A DNA stretch of 64,000 bases from Paenibacillus etheri (GCF_001012825.1 NZ_LCZJ02000018.1:638531-702530); one strand, 5' to 3'; shown: positions 52,713-61,665, counted from the stretch's first letter. Notes: a model not told the origin generated them from the sequence alone. Numbers and translations: made by a program.

Positions 52713-53417
52713 GTGTATACAATTCTAATCGCAGATGATGAAGCAGAAATTGTGGAATTATTGAGATTATATTTAGAGAAAGAGTACAACATTGTGGAAG
52801 CGAACAGTGGGACTGAAGCGTTACAGCAAGTACAGAACCATAAAATTGATTTAGCGATTCTTGATATTATGATGCCTGGTCTAGATGGACTGCAACTATT
52901 GAAGAAGATTCGTGAGTCTCATCATTTTCCGGTGTTGTTTTTATCTGCAAAAAGCGAACATTACGACAAAATCTTGGGGCTTGAACTCGGTGCCGACGAT
53001 TATATTTCCAAACCGTTTAATCCATTAGAAATTGTAGCTCGTGCAGGAGCTTTGCTGCGGCGGGTACATCATTTTGACGCACAGATTATTGAAGAAAAGG
53101 CGACTGAACAGATTGTGTTGGGAGAATTGAGGCTGGATCAAAGCCAGTGTCTGCTCTATCGTTCAGGGGAACCCGTCGTTCTTACCTCTACCGAGTACAA
53201 AATTCTGGAATTGATGATGAAACAACCAGGCCGGGTCTTTACACGAAAAAAAATATATGAAGCAGTGTGGGAAGATTTCTATGTGTACGAAGATAATAGT
53301 ATCATGGTACATATTAGTAATATCCGGGAAAAGATCGAGGAAGATTCTAAGAAACCAGTGTATTTAAAGACTATTAGAGGGCTGGGATACAAAATTGAAG
53401 CGCCTATGGAGCAATAG
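52713..53417 (+). CDS. OmpR-family response regulator
   Basis: 234 residues starting at GTG 52713, eight bases after GGGG; an in-frame GTG nine bases earlier overlaps that site. The receiver has D8-D9, phospho-acceptor D51 in AILDIMMPG and lysine in DYISKPFNP. The winged helix at about 130-230 has LTSTEYKILELMMKQPGRVFTRKKI and SIMVHISNIREKIE. It overlaps the kinase gene downstream by 23 bases. Targets are unknown. Confidence 0.92.
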   Translation: MYTILIADDEAEIVELLRLYLEKEYNIVEANSGTEALQQVQNHKIDLAILDIMMPGLDGLQLLKKIRESHHFPVLFLSAKSEHYDKILGLELGADDYISKPFNPLEIVARAGALLRRVHHFDAQIIEEKATEQIVLGELRLDQSQCLLYRSGEPVVLTSTEYKILELMMKQPGRVFTRKKIYEAVWEDFYVYEDNSIMVHISNIREKIEEDSKKPVYLKTIRGLGYKIEAPMEQ

Positions 53418-54813
53418 AGATCAACGACCTTTACAATCATCGCTGACGCTGGATTTTTTGTTATTCATCTGCATTTTGTTTTTTCTTGTGATTGTTTATT
53501 ATTTGTTCATTAATCTTGATGTGACCCATATGTTCGAAAAAAATAAAATCGCTGATCCTGATTTGAAGGTTGAAGCAAGTGCCTATCGAGATAATCTGGA
53601 GCATGGGATAGAAACCAAACGGCTTCTGCGTAGCGGTGGATGGATTGAGATCTTGGGTCAAGAAAAGAAAGTCATCGAGGTAGTTGGGGAGAAGAAAGAC
53701 GATGTAACGCAATATACCGATATCCAGCTCTTAAGTAATCTGGAAAACGGAGAGGATCAGGCGTACTTCTACTCGTTGACCACACGCAATAATCAGAATG
53801 AGTCAGAGTGGCTGCTTTTGAAAATTCCTAGAGAAGTCATCGACATTTCAATTAATAGTGATCCATTAGTTGAATACTTCAACCACTCGCTTTCATACTA
53901 TGTCTTTTTAGGAGTTGGAATGGTTCTCTTGCTTATTATCGTGTACAGCTATTGGGTGGCACGAAGAATCAGGAAGCCGCTGCGTATCATTACGCTTGGT
54001 TTGAAGCAGATGATTGAAGGGAACTATGATACTCGAATCTCGCTATATGCTGAGAAAGAATTTTCGCAAATTGGAGAGACTTTTAATTATATGGCGGACG
54101 TAATTGAGAAGACGACCAAAGAAAAACGCCAAGCAGAGGAAAGCAAGAAACGTATGATGGTTGATCTTTCGCATGACCTGAAGACACCCATTACGAGTAT
54201 ACAGGGTTTTGCGCAAGCGTTGGTTGAAGGTCGTGGTGAGGATGAAGAACGCCAGAAACGGTATTTAACCTATATCTATAATAAATCCTCGCAAGTGACC
54301 AAACTGATTCAAAACATGGTGGAGTTGCTTAAAATAGATTCCCCGGATTTTTTACTACGTATGGAGCGTCAAGAACTGGGCGAATTTATTCGTGAGATCG
54401 TTGCAGATTCCTATGGTGAGATTGAACAAAAGAACTTCATCCTGCAGCTGAATGTTCCTGAACAGGAGGTAATAGCAAGCTTTGATGCGGAGCTGCTCTC
54501 GAGCGTAGTTCATAATTTGATCTCCAATGCTTTGACCTATAATCCGCCAGGCACTCATCTACGCGTGGAGGTTATACCAACAGAGGGCGAGGTTGCCATT
54601 GAAATTGCAGATACCGGAGTGGGCATACCTGAAGAGCTGTGGTCAACGTTGTTTGATCCGTTTGTTCGTGGAGATAAAGCACGGTCAACAACAGGTGGAA
54701 CGGGCCTTGGTTTATCCATTGCTATGAAAAATACAGAGAAAATGGGTGGCACACTTCATCTCAGCCGCGAAAAGCAGGAACTAACGGTATTCACCATACG
54801 TATTCCCAAATAG
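53395..54813 (+). CDS. Membrane sensor histidine kinase
   Basis: 472 residues with a TTG start (53395) inside the 3' end of the regulator gene, chosen because it precedes the first membrane helix (residues about 20-42). An extracytoplasmic sensor of about 120 residues is followed by a second helix near 165-185 and HAMP. HisKA is MVDLSHDLKTPITSIQGF and the ATPase motifs are DTGVGI and GTGLGLSI. The acidic, charged sensor might detect ions or peptides. It should phosphorylate the overlapping response regulator. The stop is 39 bases before the AI-2E-type gene start. Confidence 0.9.
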   Translation: MKRLWSNRDQRPLQSSLTLDFLLFICILFFLVIVYYLFINLDVTHMFEKNKIADPDLKVEASAYRDNLEHGIETKRLLRSGGWIEILGQEKKVIEVVGEKKDDVTQYTDIQLLSNLENGEDQAYFYSLTTRNNQNESEWLLLKIPREVIDISINSDPLVEYFNHSLSYYVFLGVGMVLLLIIVYSYWVARRIRKPLRIITLGLKQMIEGNYDTRISLYAEKEFSQIGETFNYMADVIEKTTKEKRQAEESKKRMMVDLSHDLKTPITSIQGFAQALVEGRGEDEERQKRYLTYIYNKSSQVTKLIQNMVELLKIDSPDFLLRMERQELGEFIREIVADSYGEIEQKNFILQLNVPEQEVIASFDAELLSSVVHNLISNALTYNPPGTHLRVEVIPTEGEVAIEIADTGVGIPEELWSTLFDPFVRGDKARSTTGGTGLGLSIAMKNTEKMGGTLHLSREKQELTVFTIRIPK

Positions 54814-54854
54814 CGGGATGAAAGGTGCCCAAAAATAGAAGATGGGAGAGAACT

Positions 54855-55952
54855 ATGGCTAAACTGAACACATTCATTCGAGTTTGTATAGCGATCCTTT
54901 TGGTGTTAGGCATCGTATTTTTAGGCTCACGCGTTAATTTTATTTTCAGACCGATCTTGTCTTTGTTCAATGTTATTATCGTCCCCTTAATGTTGGCAGG
55001 ATTTTTCTATTATTTACTCCGACCTCTAATCAATACTTTGGAGAAATATAAACTAAATCGCTCTGTTGCGATTATCATCGTATATGTGGTCATTGCATTG
55101 CTCTTGTTTGGTTTTAGTATTGGAGTATGGCCTTCACTTCGAACACAGCTAATTAATTTTGTCGATAATATGCCAAATCTGATCGCAGCCGTGAATCAGC
55201 AGTTATTGAGGCTCGAGGACAGTGGATTCCTAGCTTCTATTATCCCAGCAGATATGGATCTTGCTTCCCAATTGACTGAATATTTGAATAAAGGATTTAA
55301 TCTGATTTCGAATTACGTAACGGGTCTATTCTCCTTTGTTTCAAATTTCGCGATTATTTTATTTACCTTTCCTATTATGTTGTTTTACATGCTTAAGGAA
55401 GGTGGGAAATTTGGTCGTAAGATTGTAAGTTTCTTTCCAAAGAAGTATCGTGGAGAAGGGACTACAATGATGAGTGAAATTGACAGTGCGTTAAGTGGAT
55501 TCATTGTTGGTCGGGTATTAGTCAATCTGGCGCTTGGTGTTTTGATGTATATTGGTTTCCTTATTATTGGACTACAGTATGCATTGTTGTTGACAGTGAT
55601 TGCTGTTGTGATGAATTTTGTACCTTTCATTGGTGCAATTCTCTCCAGCATCCCAATTTTTATTATCGGATTCATCCAATCGCCGTCCATTGCAGTGTGG
55701 TCCATCATCATCGTTCTCGTAGCTCAGCAAATCCAGGATAATTTGATTGCTCCCTACATTTTTGGGAAAAAGCTTGATATTCATCCGCTGACAACGATCA
55801 TCTTAGTGTTGGTTGGTGGAGATATAGGCGGGATTATTGCGATATTGCTGATTATTCCACTGTATATGATTGTGAAAATCCTCTTGACCAAAGTGTATAA
55901 TTTGTTTGTTAAGAACCACAGGGCAGAGGTTGAGGTAGAGGAGAGCCTTTAA
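54855..55952 (+). CDS. AI-2E family membrane transporter
   Basis: 365 residues starting at ATG 54855, six bases after GGGAG; an in-frame GTG 30 bases upstream lacks a site. About eight membrane helices with the family's PIMLFYMLKEGGKFGRKIVSFFPKKYR loop and the conserved FVPFIGAILSSIPIFIIGFIQSP region near the end. Family members include TqsA-like AI-2 exporters and Na+/H+ antiporters; the substrate here is unknown. It closely follows the two-component pair and may be regulated by it. Confidence 0.9.
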   Translation: MAKLNTFIRVCIAILLVLGIVFLGSRVNFIFRPILSLFNVIIVPLMLAGFFYYLLRPLINTLEKYKLNRSVAIIIVYVVIALLLFGFSIGVWPSLRTQLINFVDNMPNLIAAVNQQLLRLEDSGFLASIIPADMDLASQLTEYLNKGFNLISNYVTGLFSFVSNFAIILFTFPIMLFYMLKEGGKFGRKIVSFFPKKYRGEGTTMMSEIDSALSGFIVGRVLVNLALGVLMYIGFLIIGLQYALLLTVIAVVMNFVPFIGAILSSIPIFIIGFIQSPSIAVWSIIIVLVAQQIQDNLIAPYIFGKKLDIHPLTTIILVLVGGDIGGIIAILLIIPLYMIVKILLTKVYNLFVKNHRAEVEVEESL

Positions 55953-55990
55953 TATCTCTTAAATTATCAAATATGATGGAGGTTGTTTAT

Positions 55991-56341
55991 ATGAATGAAG
56001 GAACAGAGCAAGGATTAATTCATATCTCAGATGATGTAGTCACATCGATCGTTGGACAGGTGGTTCTGGAAACGCCAGGTATTGCTGGGATGTCAGGAAG
56101 TAATATTTCGGACAACTGGGCGAAACGTTTGGGCGGTAAAAATGTAAAAAAAGGATTGTCTGTAGAAGTGAAGGAAGTAGACGTTGCCATCGACCTGCGG
56201 GTTATTGTGAATTACGGATGTGTGATTCAAGAGGTCTGTTATATGCTGCAAAAAAATGTACGTAATGCTGTGGAGAATATGATGGGCTTGTCCCTTGTTT
56301 CGGTAAATGTGAAAGTTGAGAAAGTAGCTCTTCCAGTATAA
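55991..56341 (+). CDS. Asp23/Gls24 family envelope stress protein
   Basis: 116 residues starting at ATG 55991, eight bases after ATGGAGG; an ATG 18 bases earlier overlaps this site. The sequence GLIHISDDVVTSIVGQVVLETPGIAGMSG is the family's hallmark, followed by the basic RLGGKNVKKGLSVEV and the C-terminal VNVKVEKVAL strand. These proteins coat the inner face of the membrane (YloU/AmaP group) and respond to alkaline or envelope stress. Confidence 0.9.
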   Translation: MNEGTEQGLIHISDDVVTSIVGQVVLETPGIAGMSGSNISDNWAKRLGGKNVKKGLSVEVKEVDVAIDLRVIVNYGCVIQEVCYMLQKNVRNAVENMMGLSLVSVNVKVEKVALPV

Positions 56342-56420
56342 AGATATCTCTCAAATAGGCACCGTGATATAGGCTTCTGCATAGAATGGAGCAAATCCAT
56401 TTACGGAGGTCAGAGCATCC

Positions 56421-56801
56421 ATGTCGACATATAACACTGGGCAAGAGCAGAATGTGATTTACCAGGCCGATCCTGCGGTGATCCGGCACCTGCACGGTGT
56501 CCGTGATTCCCTGCATCAATCTTGCAAGCCTTACCTAAACCATAAGGTGAATGTACAGACTTTAGATGGCTTAGTGCATGAAGGCACTATTGCCGGAGTA
56601 GATAATAAGCATTTATATTTGAACGTTGCGGTAAATGGGCAAATGCCACGCGGTTATTATAATCCATACCAACCTTATCATCCTCATCATCCTCATCCGG
56701 GTCCTGGTCCGTATCCAGGTCATTACCCGGGTCCTCCTTTCAATAATAATGTGATTTTACCGCTTGTGTTGTTCGAGCTGCTTGCTATTTCTTTACTCTA
56801 A
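56421..56801 (+). CDS. His/Pro/Gly/Tyr-rich protein with a possible Sm-like segment
   Basis: 126 residues with GGAGG upstream of ATG 56421. Residues about 38-72 (YLNHKVNVQTLDGLVHEGTIAGVDNKHLYLNVAV) have the alternating strands and glycine of an Sm/Hfq-like barrel, without the full motif. Then comes a histidine-, proline-, glycine- and tyrosine-rich tail (PYHPHHPHPGPGPYPGHYPG), which could bind metal ions, and a hydrophobic C-terminus (LPLVLFELLAISLL). Such composition is common among spore-coat proteins. The function is unknown. Confidence 0.65.
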   Translation: MSTYNTGQEQNVIYQADPAVIRHLHGVRDSLHQSCKPYLNHKVNVQTLDGLVHEGTIAGVDNKHLYLNVAVNGQMPRGYYNPYQPYHPHHPHPGPGPYPGHYPGPPFNNNVILPLVLFELLAISLL

Positions 56802-56945
56802 AACGTGCATTCTATTGAATAAGGACATGTGCTGAATTCGCGATCGTACGTTGACGCGTCTAGCCATGTTCTTTTTTTTTGAAATATAAGAAAGTGTAAA
56901 TGAAGGTTACTCTTGATATAATTGCTGTAAACTGGGAGGTGTCAT

Positions 56946-57962
56946 ATGATTAGATATCCTATTTTGAACAAGAATGCGACAGTAGGGGTAACTGCACCTT
57001 CATCTGGAGTAGGCGCTCAAAATGCAGAGTTAATTAAGTTGGCTTCAAGCCGCTTGGAGTCTAAAGGATTTAATGTGATTTGTGGGGAAACGGTATGGAC
57101 GCAAGAGAAAGCCAAATCCGCACCGGCCAAAGTCCGTGCTCAGGAGTTTAACGAGATGATGGGCAGTGAGCATATTGATATCCTTATTCCGCCTTGGGGC
57201 GGGGAGTTGTTAATTGAGGTTCTTGAATTTATTGATTTTGATACGATGAAGGACAAGTGGATCTTAGGCTATTCGGATATTAGCGTGCTGTTGCTTGCAA
57301 TTACGTTAAGAACAGGGATTGCCACGGCTCATGGGACTAACCTTGTTGATTTAAGAGGTGAGTATTCGGATGATACCACAGCTATGTGGGAAGCGGTACT
57401 AACGACGCAAGTAGGCGATTCTATTATCCAGCGCTCATCCAATAAATATCAAGGGGAATGGCAACATGATGCTCCTACGCCTTATGTATTCCACTTGACA
57501 GAAGATACCCTTTGGAAGACTGTATCCTCTGGTCCAGTAACTATGAAAGGGCGTCTACTAGGGGGATGCATAGATGTAATTAGGCATCTGATTGGCACAC
57601 CATTTGGCGATCTGCGGCATTTCCAAGAAAAAATGATTAACAATGAACCGATCCTATGGTACTTGGAAAATTGCGAACTGAATACGGTTGATGTACGCAG
57701 GTCATTAGTTCAAATGAAGCTGGCAGGTTGGTTCGATAATTGTTCTGGCATCATGTTTGGCAGAAGTCCTGCTAATCGGCCAGTAGAGAACTATACGGCC
57801 GAAGACATCTATGCAGAGCTTTCTGAGGAGCTCCAGGTACCTATTGTGTATGATATCGATTGTGGTCATATTCCACCGCAAATTACGCTTATTAACGGAG
57901 CGTACGCTGAAGTTGAAGTGACGGATGGAGTAGGGACGGTAAAGCAATTTTTCTATGAATAG
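56946..57962 (+). CDS. S66-family LD-carboxypeptidase/microcin-immunity-like peptidase
   Basis: 338 residues with GGGAGGTG before ATG 56946 and a TATAAT at about 56918. The S66 fold begins VGVTAPSSGVG; the nucleophile Ser110 lies in GYSDISVL and a partner in PWGGELL precedes it. The C-terminal half contains the acidic and histidine partners, including IVYDIDCGHIPPQITL. The family covers LD-carboxypeptidases of peptidoglycan recycling and MccF, which detoxifies microcin C. The sequence shows no feature that decides between them. Confidence 0.85.
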   Translation: MIRYPILNKNATVGVTAPSSGVGAQNAELIKLASSRLESKGFNVICGETVWTQEKAKSAPAKVRAQEFNEMMGSEHIDILIPPWGGELLIEVLEFIDFDTMKDKWILGYSDISVLLLAITLRTGIATAHGTNLVDLRGEYSDDTTAMWEAVLTTQVGDSIIQRSSNKYQGEWQHDAPTPYVFHLTEDTLWKTVSSGPVTMKGRLLGGCIDVIRHLIGTPFGDLRHFQEKMINNEPILWYLENCELNTVDVRRSLVQMKLAGWFDNCSGIMFGRSPANRPVENYTAEDIYAELSEELQVPIVYDIDCGHIPPQITLINGAYAEVEVTDGVGTVKQFFYE

Positions 57963-57970
57963 ATGTATAC

Positions 57971-58006
57971 AAAAAAGGGACAACCATTTGGGTTGTCCCT
58001 TTCTTT
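57971..58006. terminator. Terminator between convergent genes
   Basis: An AAAGGGACAACC/GGTTGTCCCTTT stem with a five-base loop flanked by A and T runs. It serves the S66 gene and lies next to the hairpin at 58008-58055. Confidence 0.85.
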
Positions 58007-58007
58007 A

Positions 58008-58055
58008 AAATATAAGAGAGTATAAGTTTCAAACTATACTTCATGTCTTGTATTT
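58008..58055. repeat. Copy A of a duplicated intergenic hairpin
   Basis: AAATATAAG (58008-58016) pairs with CTTGTATTT (58047-58055), and AGTATAAGTTT pairs with AAACTATACT with one bulged base. The element is about 75 percent identical in the flanks to copy B at 58887-58932, including a trailing CGCTTAAAC. It lies in the 3' untranslated region of the minus-strand YxcD-like gene. Confidence 0.65.
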
Positions 58056-58068
58056 CTCGCTTAAACGC

Positions 58069-58362
58069 TTAGTTCTGTGTAGTTACAATCGCCGTGATTT
58101 CCTCATCCAGGTCTAGCCTTACATCTTCGCGATATGCACGAATGCCATATTCGCTAAGCATGTAACGTAGGATTGCTTCGATCATGTTGGACTCCACTAA
58201 ATATTGACTACGTCCCTGTACCCAAACCTCTGCAGAGTATCCGGTGTCTTCTTCCCAGCTCAGTTCTACCTGAACATCTTCAGGGCGAACCGCTTTACGT
58301 TCAGCCATGTGTAGACATAGGGCATTGATAATCTCATCCATGCTTAGAACCATTGTTGACAT
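58069..58362 (-). CDS. DUF2653 family protein (YxcD-like)
   Basis: 97 residues starting MSTMVLSMDEIINALCLHMAERKAVRPEDVQVELSWEEDTGYSAEVWVQ. The pattern fits the small DUF2653 family, known from Bacillus YxcD. No catalytic motif is visible. Its ATG overlaps the stop of the preceding gene on the same strand (TAATG), so the two are translationally coupled. Confidence 0.8.
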   Translation of the reverse strand: MSTMVLSMDEIINALCLHMAERKAVRPEDVQVELSWEEDTGYSAEVWVQGRSQYLVESNMIEAILRYMLSEYGIRAYREDVRLDLDEEITAIVTTQN

Positions 58363-58799
58363 TAGTAACGCCCACCCTGATCTTCTAAGCGACGACGTTC
58401 TTTTCTACGACGGAAGAAGGACATTACGAGCATTACGAGTACATAGATAGCAAGCATATTAATGGCGAAGCCTAGAATGTTACCGAAGGCACCCATGCCG
58501 GCGAACATTCCGCCGAACAGCAGCCCGGCCAAACCACCGATCATCATGCCCTTCATTAAGCCGCCACCGCTGAAGAACCCACGTTTCGTATTCGCAGTAG
58601 ATCCTGCTGTGGAGCCTTTAGTGCTATCGCTTTTCCTTACGCTATCGGTTGTTGATTTTTTTGGAGTTGTTGAATAGTTACGAGTGCCGGATTTAAATCC
58701 GCCACCACCTCGCTTCGCATCCACAAAGTTCGGGGTAGCTACGGCGAAAAATAGAGTGAAGGCCATTACAATCATCATTACGCGTTTCATTGGTTTCAT
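58362..58799 (-). CDS. Hypothetical secreted/membrane protein with glycine-rich hydrophobic core
   Basis: 145 residues with a signal peptide (RVMMIVMAFTLFFAVATPNFVDA), then a basic Gly/Ser/Thr/Lys-rich linker of about 50 residues. A glycine-rich hydrophobic hairpin follows (GGGLMKGMMIGGLAGLLFGGMFAG), then a second membrane helix and a very basic tail (SFFRRRKERRR). It resembles the companion of YxcD-like genes and some Tim44-like proteins. The function is unknown; the downstream gene is DUF2653. Confidence 0.7.
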   Translation of the reverse strand: MKPMKRVMMIVMAFTLFFAVATPNFVDAKRGGGGFKSGTRNYSTTPKKSTTDSVRKSDSTKGSTAGSTANTKRGFFSGGGLMKGMMIGGLAGLLFGGMFAGMGAFGNILGFAINMLAIYVLVMLVMSFFRRRKERRRLEDQGGRY

Positions 58800-58886
58800 T
58801 TAGTACGAAAACCCTCCTGTGAGTATGAATTTGTGTGCATGTTCAGTAGTACGCAGCTAGATCTACTAGGTTTCAATTTTTATTTA

Positions 58887-58932
58887 AAATATAAGAAAGT
58901 ATATGCTGTGCAACTATATTATCCTTATATTT
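58887..58932. repeat. Copy B of a duplicated intergenic hairpin
   Basis: AAATATAAG (58887-58895) pairs perfectly with CTTATATTT (58924-58932) and AGTATA with TATATT. The downstream sequence CCCGCTTAAAC matches the CTCGCTTAAAC after copy A. It lies between the minus-strand genes at 58799 and 59067. The rest of the 267-base gap, about 58951-58980, has a short CCTTATAAGG palindrome and nothing else recognised. Confidence 0.65.
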
Positions 58933-59009
58933 CCCGCTTAAACAGTTACCGTCCTTATAAGGACGCTGAAGGCGTTTATGCTTGTCATAATTTATACTTT
59001 TTTATTCAC

Positions 59010-59040
59010 AAAAAAAGCGTGGATCCAGGATCCACGCAAA
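59010..59040 (-). terminator. Terminator of the carbonic anhydrase gene
   Basis: A perfect ten-base stem GCGTGGATCC/GGATCCACGC with a one-base spacer, which must open as a loop of a few bases. It is followed on the minus strand by seven T residues. It lies just after the minus-strand gene ending at 59067. Confidence 0.9.
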
Positions 59041-59066
59041 CAGCAGTAAGAGAGTTGTTTCTTAAG

Positions 59067-59627
59067 TTATTTATACCCGTCAGCGACAAGCTCAAGCGCT
59101 CCCGTTGCCGGATCGATGATCATGCCATGTACAGGTACATTTGGTGGAAGCAGTGGATGACGTTTAATCAAGTCCACCGTTTGAATTACCCCATGTTCTA
59201 CGTTGTCAAATCCGCGCAGCCATTTAGTAAGCTTGATCCCGGAATTCTCAAGTGTAGATAGCACCTCTTCAGATACTCCGCGCTCTTTAATTGAATTAAT
59301 CATATGCTCCGCATTGAGTGAGGCCATACCACATTCATAGTGTCCAACAACGATGACTTCCTCTGCGTCTAGTTCATATAGCGCGACCATGACACTACGC
59401 ATAACACTACCAAAGGGCTGAGAAATAACCGCTCCGGCATTTTTGATGATTTTGACATCACCGTTCTTAAAGTTCATAGCTTTTGGCAATAGTTCAACCA
59501 GACGGGTATCCATACAGGTGATAATCAACATTTTTTTATCTGGATAGCGACTAGTTAAATAGGCTTCGTACTCTTTATTCTCTACAAAACTTTTATTAAA
59601 GTTAATAATATCGGATACATGGCTCAT
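59067..59627 (-). CDS. Beta-class carbonic anhydrase
   Basis: 186 residues of the beta-carbonic anhydrase fold. Zinc ligands are Cys38 (in CMDTR, with Asp40 and Arg42), His96 and Cys99 (GHYECG). It interconverts carbon dioxide and bicarbonate in the cytoplasm. It is close to the Bacillus YvdA-like group. It lies 21 bases after the HesB-like gene stop on the same strand, so a shared transcript is likely. Confidence 0.93.
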   Translation of the reverse strand: MSHVSDIINFNKSFVENKEYEAYLTSRYPDKKMLIITCMDTRLVELLPKAMNFKNGDVKIIKNAGAVISQPFGSVMRSVMVALYELDAEEVIVVGHYECGMASLNAEHMINSIKERGVSEEVLSTLENSGIKLTKWLRGFDNVEHGVIQTVDLIKRHPLLPPNVPVHGMIIDPATGALELVADGYK

Positions 59628-59648
59628 GGCGGTTCTTCCTCCCTAAAA

Positions 59649-59984
59649 TCACTGAATTGTACTTACATTACGCATATCTCTTACCAGGATATTTTTTCCG
59701 TAAATCTGTGAATCACTGTCTAGCTTAAAGGAAGAGAATCGTTCCTCGGCATCCAGACGTATCTTGTCCTCATAAAAGATTTCCTGCTGGCGGCTTACGA
59801 TAAAGGGAAGGGAATCACTTTCAATCCTGGAATCGCCGTCTTCCACTTCTGAAACAATCAGTAATACATTAATTCCGTCACACCCGCAGCCTTCCGTATC
59901 ATAAAAGAGCTTGAAAAATCCTGGCTGATCTTCAAGCCTTTCCTTCAACTTCCTTTCTGCGAGAGGTGTAACTTGAATCATCAT
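59649..59984 (-). CDS. HesB/IscA-like iron-sulfur biosynthesis family protein
   Basis: About 111 residues from ATG 59984, the start MIQVTPLAERKLKERL-type expected for the family; AAGGAG lies 12 bases upstream. The frame extends upstream to 60092, but that part does not look like the family. The Fe-S_biosyn pattern includes FKLFYDTEGCGCDGINVLLIV, with two cysteines rather than the C-terminal CGCGxSF pair of IscA, so it may not be a cluster carrier. The function is unclear. It shares the strand with the carbonic anhydrase gene. Confidence 0.75.
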   Translation of the reverse strand: MMIQVTPLAERKLKERLEDQPGFFKLFYDTEGCGCDGINVLLIVSEVEDGDSRIESDSLPFIVSRQQEIFYEDKIRLDAEERFSSFKLDSDSQIYGKNILVRDMRNVSTIQ

Positions 59985-60147
59985 AGCCTGTTCACGCTCC
60001 TTCGAATTTTGTGCGAAGCAAGATCTGCTTCTTATGTAACCCATTGAATATTTTAAATTAGAGATGTAATCTCTGAAGTTGATTATACTCATTCAAAAAA
60101 GTATCATCAAGAGGAGTCGGTAAAACAGAGAAAGCAGGTGTAATAAA

Positions 60148-61665
60148 ATGGAACAGCAAGTGAAGGAACAGTGGGAGAAATTTAGCGATTTATTATCAAA
60201 GATAAGTGGATATTCAGAGGCCATAGAATTACTACACTGGGATTTGCGTACCGGTGCGCCGCGTAAGGGAGTTGAAGTTCGTTCGGGTACGATAGGGATG
60301 CTAAGCGGAGAACTGTTCAGACTCGGAATTTCGGAAGAAATGGGAGGATTTACAGAATTTTTTATCCGTCCTGAAGTGATTACCCAGCTATCACTTGATC
60401 AGAAGAAGATCGTTACAGATTGCCGTAAAGAATATGAGCGCAGCAAGAGTATCCCTTCCAAAAGATTTGAGGAGTATGCGGTCCTGTCCGCACATTCCCA
60501 AACCATCTGGGAAGAAGCCAAGGAGAACAATGATTTTGAAACTTTTGAGCCTTATTTAAGCAAGATAGTTGCTCTAAAGCAAGAATTTATCGATTATTGG
60601 GGCGTAAAAGGAACGCGGTACGATACGCTTCTGGATATGTATGAGCCTGATCTTACGGTAGAAAAAGTGGATGAAGTATTCAGCCGCCTACGCAGCCGTT
60701 TGGTACCATTGGTAGAAGCTATCGCTGCTTCGCCCAATAAGCCGGACACAAGCTTCTTACAGCAGATCTTCCCTAAAGAACAGCAGGAAAAGTTCGGCAA
60801 TTTTATTTTAGAGCAAATGGGTTATGATTTTGACGCAGGCCGTCTAGATGAGAGTGTGCATCCTTTTGCTACAGGATTGAATCCAGGTGACGTTCGCATT
60901 ACGACTGCTTACCTGCTTGATAATGTGACTAGTGCCATATTCAGTTCACTGCATGAAGGTGGACATGCGCTTTATGAGCAAAATATCAGCAAGGATTTTA
61001 TTGGAACACCTCTGGCTCAAGGAGCCTCAATGGGGATTCATGAATCTCAATCGAGACTATGGGAGAACATGATCGGACGCAGCCGGGCTTTCTGGCAACG
61101 TTATTACAGTGATCTTCAACAGCAATTTCCTGAGCAGCTTGCGAATGTGGAGTTGGAAGATTTCTACCGGGCGATCAACAGCGTGGAGAACTCCTTTATC
61201 CGGATCGAAGCAGATGAGCTTACATACAATCTGCACATTATCGTGCGTTATGAGATCGAGAAGCTTATTTTTAATGAGGGTCTCTCTGTAAAAGACTTGC
61301 CTCAAGTATGGAATGCTAAGTATCAAGAGTATTTGGGCATTACTCCGCCTTCTAACGCTCTGGGTGTGCTACAAGATGTCCATTGGTCGGGTGGGGATTT
61401 CGGATATTTTGCTTCCTACTCTTTAGGTAATATGTACGCTGCACAAATTCTGAATACACTTCGTAAGGAGCTGCCGGAGTTTGATGAGTTGATTGCTGCA
61501 GGGAATCTACTACCTATTAAAGAATGGCTAACCGATAAGATCTATCGTTTCGGAAATAGCTTAACGCCTTCTCAAATTATTGAACAAGTAACGGGTGAAC
61601 CGCTAAGCCCAGATTATTTGGCTGATTATTTAGAAGCGAAGTATACAGAAATTTACAAACTGTAA
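60148..61665 (+). CDS. M32-family metallocarboxypeptidase
   Basis: 505 residues. The zinc motif HEXXH is HEGGH (269-273), and a downstream Glu in GIHESQSRLWENMIGRSRAFW completes the site, as in Thermus/Bacillus carboxypeptidase 1. The protein is almost entirely helical. Upstream sequence WEKFSDLLSKISGYSEAIELLHWDLRTGAP is the family's usual start. It removes C-terminal residues from peptides in the cytoplasm. Confidence 0.93.
   Translation: MEQQVKEQWEKFSDLLSKISGYSEAIELLHWDLRTGAPRKGVEVRSGTIGMLSGELFRLGISEEMGGFTEFFIRPEVITQLSLDQKKIVTDCRKEYERSKSIPSKRFEEYAVLSAHSQTIWEEAKENNDFETFEPYLSKIVALKQEFIDYWGVKGTRYDTLLDMYEPDLTVEKVDEVFSRLRSRLVPLVEAIAASPNKPDTSFLQQIFPKEQQEKFGNFILEQMGYDFDAGRLDESVHPFATGLNPGDVRITTAYLLDNVTSAIFSSLHEGGHALYEQNISKDFIGTPLAQGASMGIHESQSRLWENMIGRSRAFWQRYYSDLQQQFPEQLANVELEDFYRAINSVENSFIRIEADELTYNLHIIVRYEIEKLIFNEGLSVKDLPQVWNAKYQEYLGITPPSNALGVLQDVHWSGGDFGYFASYSLGNMYAAQILNTLRKELPEFDELIAAGNLLPIKEWLTDKIYRFGNSLTPSQIIEQVTGEPLSPDYLADYLEAKYTEIYKL

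Noticed and set aside
56881-56925. Third copy of the intergenic hairpin
   Set aside because: Only the left half (AAATATAAGAAAG) matches copies A and B; the right arm is missing, so it is mentioned only as possibly related.
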